From: Euzebyales bacterium | GTDB taxonomy: Bacteria > Actinomycetota > Nitriliruptoria > Euzebyales > JAHELV01 | NCBI GenBank assembly: GCA_035461305.1 | Contig: DATHVN010000182.1 | Span: forward strand, 1 to 34,816 | Length of the DNA: 34,816 nt | Direction: 5' to 3' | Shown: in pieces, positions 31,958-34,816 of the stretch | How the letters are laid out: each line of letters opens with the position of its first letter | Numbering within the stretch: position 1 is the stretch's first letter | The notes under the pieces: generated by a model | What the model saw: only the letters and a program-made list of their open reading frames with translations | Databases searched by the model: none | What the model was told of the DNA's origin: nothing | Translations under genes and position numbers: made by a program

Positions 31958-33001
31958 TCAGGCCATCACCAGCTGCGCCCACAACAACGCCAGGGGCACA
32001 CCCAACAGCACGGCGTCGGCGGTGCCGATCAGCAGGGCCGGGACCGCCTCGCCGGTCGCCTCGGACGCCGTGCCCGCACGACGGAGGACCTGGCGGAACC
32101 GCGCGCTGGCCAGCGCGGCGACGACCGCCGCGAGCGCGAAGCCGACGATCAGCACCACCGGTGGGGGCGCGACGTCGCTGGCCGCGTATACGACGAGGCC
32201 AGACGGCAGTGCGGTTGCGACGGCGGCGACTACCAGGTAGCGCTTGCGGTGGCGTACCGTCGGGCGACTCGCGACGACGACGGCTGCGTCGGTCAGCGCG
32301 ATCATCGCCAGCGCACTGGCCACCAGGACCGGGTCGAGCTGATCGTGCAGGGCGACCAGGGTCGCGGCGCCGACGGCGACAAGCAGACCGGCAAACAGCG
32401 TCGACCCCACGACCGCCGCCGTTTCGTGTCGTCGTGGCGACGCGAACGCCAGGAGGAAGCTGGTCATCACCGCGAGTGCGAGGACGCCGCCCACCCACCG
32501 GCGCCCGGTGTCGGGCGCGATGAGCAGCAGCGTCGGAGGTCCGGCACCCATCACCAGCGCGGTCGGTAGCAGGGTGCGGACACTGGCCACTCCGAGTGTG
32601 GCGTGGAGGTCGATCAGGCTGCCGACGGCCACCACGACGACGACCAGGCCGAACGCCCACCGGCTCGAGAAGACGCCCACGAGCAACAGCAGCGGGACCA
32701 GCAGCGACCCGGCGAGCAGCAGCCGGTAGACGCGCTGCTGACGCAGCGTGGCGGTCGATCCACCGCTGAACGGCGGCAGGAGGGCGAGCTCGGCGCCGTC
32801 GGCCGCCAGGTTGGCCTCGTCGAGCGCCACGCGCCGGCCGTCGAGCATGCCCGACGCCACCGTCACGCGCGTCGCGAAGGGCTCGCCGAAGCGGTCGCAG
32901 AGGTCAGCGACGATCGCCGGCACCGTGTCGGGTGCGACCTCGACCTGCGCGGTGCCGGCCGCGTCACGCAACGCGGCGAACAACCGCACCGTGACCGCCA
33001 C
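31958..33001 (-). CDS. MoaD/ThiS-like ubiquitin-fold domain fused to a polytopic membrane domain
   Basis: 347 residues from GTG 33001 (AAAGG about six bases upstream; the frame extends further but without a site). Residues 1-81 are a MoaD-like beta-grasp: VTVRLFAALRDAAGTAQVEV, CDRFGEPFATRV, VALDEANLAADGAELALLPP, ending FSGG at 78-81. MoaD/ThiS normally end at this Gly-Gly so that the terminus can be adenylated and thiocarboxylated; here the chain continues and contains about nine hydrophobic helices to the C-terminus. The membrane part resembles no transporter I can name; a phosphatidate cytidylyltransferase-like label lacks its signature. It diverges from glnR and lies upstream of the DsrE-like cluster. 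Confidence 0.8.
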   Translation of the reverse strand: MAVTVRLFAALRDAAGTAQVEVAPDTVPAIVADLCDRFGEPFATRVTVASGMLDGRRVALDEANLAADGAELALLPPFSGGSTATLRQQRVYRLLLAGSLLVPLLLLVGVFSSRWAFGLVVVVVAVGSLIDLHATLGVASVRTLLPTALVMGAGPPTLLLIAPDTGRRWVGGVLALAVMTSFLLAFASPRRHETAAVVGSTLFAGLLVAVGAATLVALHDQLDPVLVASALAMIALTDAAVVVASRPTVRHRKRYLVVAAVATALPSGLVVYAASDVAPPPVVLIVGFALAAVVAALASARFRQVLRRAGTASEATGEAVPALLIGTADAVLLGVPLALLWAQLVMA

Positions 33002-33142
33002 AGACCGCCTTTCGCCCGTTGCTGCCCAGTGTGCCCAGCCCTCACTCGTCCTCGTCGTCCCACGCGCAGCGTAGCCCGTGCCGGCGGTCATTGGCCGCGT
33101 CGGCGGTGGCGGCCCGACTGGTGCTACCGTTCAGCACAGCTT

Positions 33143-33160
33143 CGTGGAGCCGCTTCCACG
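33143..33160 (+). promoter_or_regulatory. Hairpin in the glnR leader
   Basis: CGTGGA-gccgct-TCCACG is a 6-bp stem with a 6-base loop, 69 bases before the glnR GTG. TACCGT at 33125-33130 fits a TANNNT -10 box upstream of it, so the hairpin would be in the 5' UTR. Confidence 0.35.
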
Positions 33161-33228
33161 GAGCACACGGTGGGTGGACACCGCCGGACGGGCGGCGCCG
33201 TGTGAGGCTCTCGACACAGGGACGGCCG

Positions 33229-33909
33229 GTGAGGTTGCTGATCCTCTCCGACGGTGACAGCGCGAAAACGCTGTTACCGGCCTTGGAGTTCCTCGACCAC
33301 AGCGTGGCCGTGGCGCCACTGCACCCGCGCGAGGCGCCCGACGCGCACGAGGCCGACCTGGTGGTGATCGACGCGACCGACGACCTGGGTGCGGCGTCGA
33401 GCACGTGCCGGTCGATCGTCGCCTCCGATCGGTCGCGTCCCGTGCTGGTCGTCGTCGACGAGGGCGGGCTGGCGGCCATCAAGAGCACGTGGGGCTTCGA
33501 CGACTGGCTGCTGCCACGTGCCCGGCCTGCAGAGCTCGAGACGCGGCTGCGGCTGCTGGCCGAGAACGCCCGCAACACGCGCAGCTCGCGGGCACGCATC
33601 GGCGACCTGTCGATCGACGAGGAGACCTACGTCGTGCGGCTGCGCGGCAAGCCGCTCGACCTGACCTTCCGCGAGTTCGAGCTGCTGAAGTACCTCGCGA
33701 ACAACCCGGGCCGGGTCTTCACGAGGTCACAGCTGCTGCAGGAGGTGTGGGGCTACGACTACTTCGGTGGCACCCGCACCGTCGACGTCCACATCCGGCG
33801 CCTGCGTGCCAAGCTCGGGACCGAGCACGAGCAGTTGATCGGCACCGTCCGCGGGGTCGGGTACAAGCTTGATCCGGCCGGCTCGAGCTCATCGGGCGAG
33901 ACGCCCTGA
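33229..33909 (+). CDS. glnR: GlnR-type OmpR-family response regulator, global nitrogen regulator
   Basis: 226 residues from GTG 33229 (CAGGGA about six bases upstream), the start that aligns with known GlnR proteins; GTG 33202 is also in frame. The N-terminal domain is an atypical receiver (LLILSDGDSAKTLLPALEFL, ADLVVIDATDD, VLVVVDEGGLAAIKSTWGFD) without the usual acidic triad. The C-terminal winged helix is highly conserved: LDLTFREFELLKYLANNPGR, FTRSQLLQEVWGYDYFGGTR, TVDVHIRRLRAKLG, GTVRGVGYKL. GlnR activates ammonium assimilation and nitrate/urea genes under nitrogen limitation in actinobacteria. No partner kinase adjoins, as usual. The mshD neighbour supports orthology. Confidence 0.93.
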   Translation: MRLLILSDGDSAKTLLPALEFLDHSVAVAPLHPREAPDAHEADLVVIDATDDLGAASSTCRSIVASDRSRPVLVVVDEGGLAAIKSTWGFDDWLLPRARPAELETRLRLLAENARNTRSSRARIGDLSIDEETYVVRLRGKPLDLTFREFELLKYLANNPGRVFTRSQLLQEVWGYDYFGGTRTVDVHIRRLRAKLGTEHEQLIGTVRGVGYKLDPAGSSSSGETP

Positions 33910-33915
33910 CGGGCT

Positions 33916-33937
33916 CCGCGCCCGCCGTGCGGCGCGG
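33916..33937. terminator. Terminator-like hairpin between glnR and mshD
   Basis: CCGCGCC 33916-33922 pairs exactly with GGCGCGG 33931-33937 across an 8-base loop in the 31-base gap between the two convergent genes. It can serve either strand. Confidence 0.55.
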
Positions 33938-33940
33938 ACG

Positions 33941-34816
33941 TCAGAACGCCGGCCGGCGCAGGTCGGCAGCCGGGCCATCGATCGACGGCGCGATCCAGCG
34001 TTCGTAGCAGACGTCACGGTACGCGTGCTGGAACTGTTCCGACTCGTAGAGGCGGACGGCGTTGGTGCTCGCGCAGTCGACGTAGAGGATCGCCTGACGG
34101 CAGCCTCGTTGGTACAGGTGGTGCACTCCGGCCTGGAGCAGGCTCCTTCCCAGACCGAGGCCCTGGGCGCGCGGGTGGACGGCGAGCACGTAGACCTCAC
34201 CGACGGGTTCGTGCGCCGGATGCTCGTCGGATTCGTGGCCGTGCCACTTGGTCCAGTGGAAGCCCAGCAGCTCGTCACCGCGCCAGGTCATCAGCAGGTC
34301 GTCGGGCCGGAACCAGTCGAGCGCACGCCGCTCGGCGAAGTCGTCTGCATCCCACCCCCCGTTCTCGGGGTGGCCGGCGAACGCGGCGTTGTTGACCTCC
34401 AGGAACGCCTCGTCATCCTGCTCGCCCTGGTACGTGCGCAGTTCGACGCCTTCTGGGAGCTTCGTCTGCTCTGGCGGTGCGGTCAGGCGCCGTGTCATGA
34501 ACGCCAGTTCGCGCTGGATGTCGAAGCCCAACTCGTAGGCGAGCGTCTGGTCGGCGCGCTCGACGCGATGGACCCACAGGTACAGCAGGCCCCCACCGGC
34601 GCGGCCGACCGCCGCGGTGGTCTCATCGAGGAGTGCGGTGGCGACCTCGCCGCTCTGGCGGTGGTTGGGGTGCACCACCACCTCGACCGCGACGCGCGGC
34701 CGATCGCCGGGCCGGCCCCAGCGCATGTGCGCATAGCCGATCAGTTGGCCCCGCTCGTGCGCCAGGACGCCGAGCCAGCCGGTCGCGCCCACCTTGAGGT
34801 GGGAGTACTTGTGCTC
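33941..34816 (-). CDS. mshD: Mycothiol synthase (mycothiol acetyltransferase), N-terminus beyond window
   Basis: The frame is open to the window edge, giving 291 residues of the usual 300 or so; the true start is outside. Two GNAT domains are visible: an N-terminal one (LGVLAHERGQLIGYAHMRWG, VVHPNHRQSGEVATALLDET) and a C-terminal one (FLEVNNAAFAGHPENGGWDA, MTWRGDELLGFHWTKWH, GEVYVLAVHPRAQGLGLGRS, LYVDCASTNAVRLYESEQF). This double-GNAT plan with HPENGGW is characteristic of MshD, which acetylates Cys-GlcN-Ins with acetyl-CoA in the last step of mycothiol synthesis. The convergent glnR-mshD pair also occurs in mycobacteria. It shows the organism makes mycothiol. Confidence 0.95.
   Translation of the reverse strand, partial: EHKYSHLKVGATGWLGVLAHERGQLIGYAHMRWGRPGDRPRVAVEVVVHPNHRQSGEVATALLDETTAAVGRAGGGLLYLWVHRVERADQTLAYELGFDIQRELAFMTRRLTAPPEQTKLPEGVELRTYQGEQDDEAFLEVNNAAFAGHPENGGWDADDFAERRALDWFRPDDLLMTWRGDELLGFHWTKWHGHESDEHPAHEPVGEVYVLAVHPRAQGLGLGRSLLQAGVHHLYQRGCRQAILYVDCASTNAVRLYESEQFQHAYRDVCYERWIAPSIDGPAADLRRPAF

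Noticed and set aside
31958-32740. Phosphatidate cytidylyltransferase (CdsA) identity for the membrane part of the MoaD fusion
   Set aside because: Hydrophobic helix count is similar, but I cannot find the C-terminal CdsA signature with its conserved acidic and glycine residues.

Overview
The window is about 34.8 kb of very GC-rich, gene-dense DNA from an actinobacterium. The lineage rests on several genes typical of that phylum: a GlnR-type nitrogen regulator next to mycothiol synthase (mshD), a complete conservon (cvnA-B-C-D), a DDN-type (F420/deazaflavin) nitroreductase-like gene, YgfZ, and many GTG starts. I cannot name a genus; a deep-branching, non-model actinobacterium is an inference. 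I see no rRNA, tRNA, insertion sequence, phage gene or CRISPR array.

Layout. 0-7.7 kb is an amine/acyl catabolic block: the start of a polyamine-type ABC permease, PotD and a TetR regulator on the minus strand, diverging from a frameshifted FAD oxidoreductase, an ADP-forming acyl-CoA synthetase, a decayed D-amino-acid-oxidase-like remnant and an acyl-CoA dehydrogenase. 7.8-9.6 kb holds an Lrp/AsnC regulator divergent from hppD (tyrosine catabolism), with a clear inverted repeat between them. 9.6-12.5 kb is a compact minus-strand operon: ygfZ, low-molecular-weight phosphatase, fructosamine-kinase-like, ppa. 12.55-12.83 kb contains a 15-codon ORF behind a near-perfect anti-16S Shine-Dalgarno, followed by a predicted pseudoknot and hairpins. 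13-20.7 kb has a membrane acyltransferase, a half-size GDT1/UPF0016 transporter, a GNAT enzyme, a polar amino acid ABC transporter (three genes), a frameshifted SDR, a DDN-like protein and a secreted beta-propeller. 20.8-22.8 kb pairs a kynurenine/glutamine-type aminotransferase with an omega-amidase-like nitrilase.

23.1-28.1 kb is the conservon: a dCache sensor/ATPase with a 490-residue acidic tail, roadblock protein, DUF742 protein and small GTPase, followed convergently by a zinc-ribbon membrane protein. 29.7-33.0 kb is the most unusual region. It has a winged-helix regulator fused to a TusA-like domain, three short genes resembling DsrH, DsrE and DsrF (TusB/D/C), and a MoaD-like domain fused to a polytopic membrane domain. 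The expected sulfur-carrying cysteines are missing from the TusA, DsrE and DsrF folds, and the DsrH-like protein has no cysteine. The MoaD-like Gly-Gly is internal rather than terminal. This looks like a sulfur-relay fold set used for something other than ordinary persulfide transfer. glnR and the 3' part of mshD close the window.

Two genes (FAD oxidoreductase, SDR) each carry one single-base frameshift. They may be real pseudogenes or sequence errors; one lies in a G5 homopolymer.
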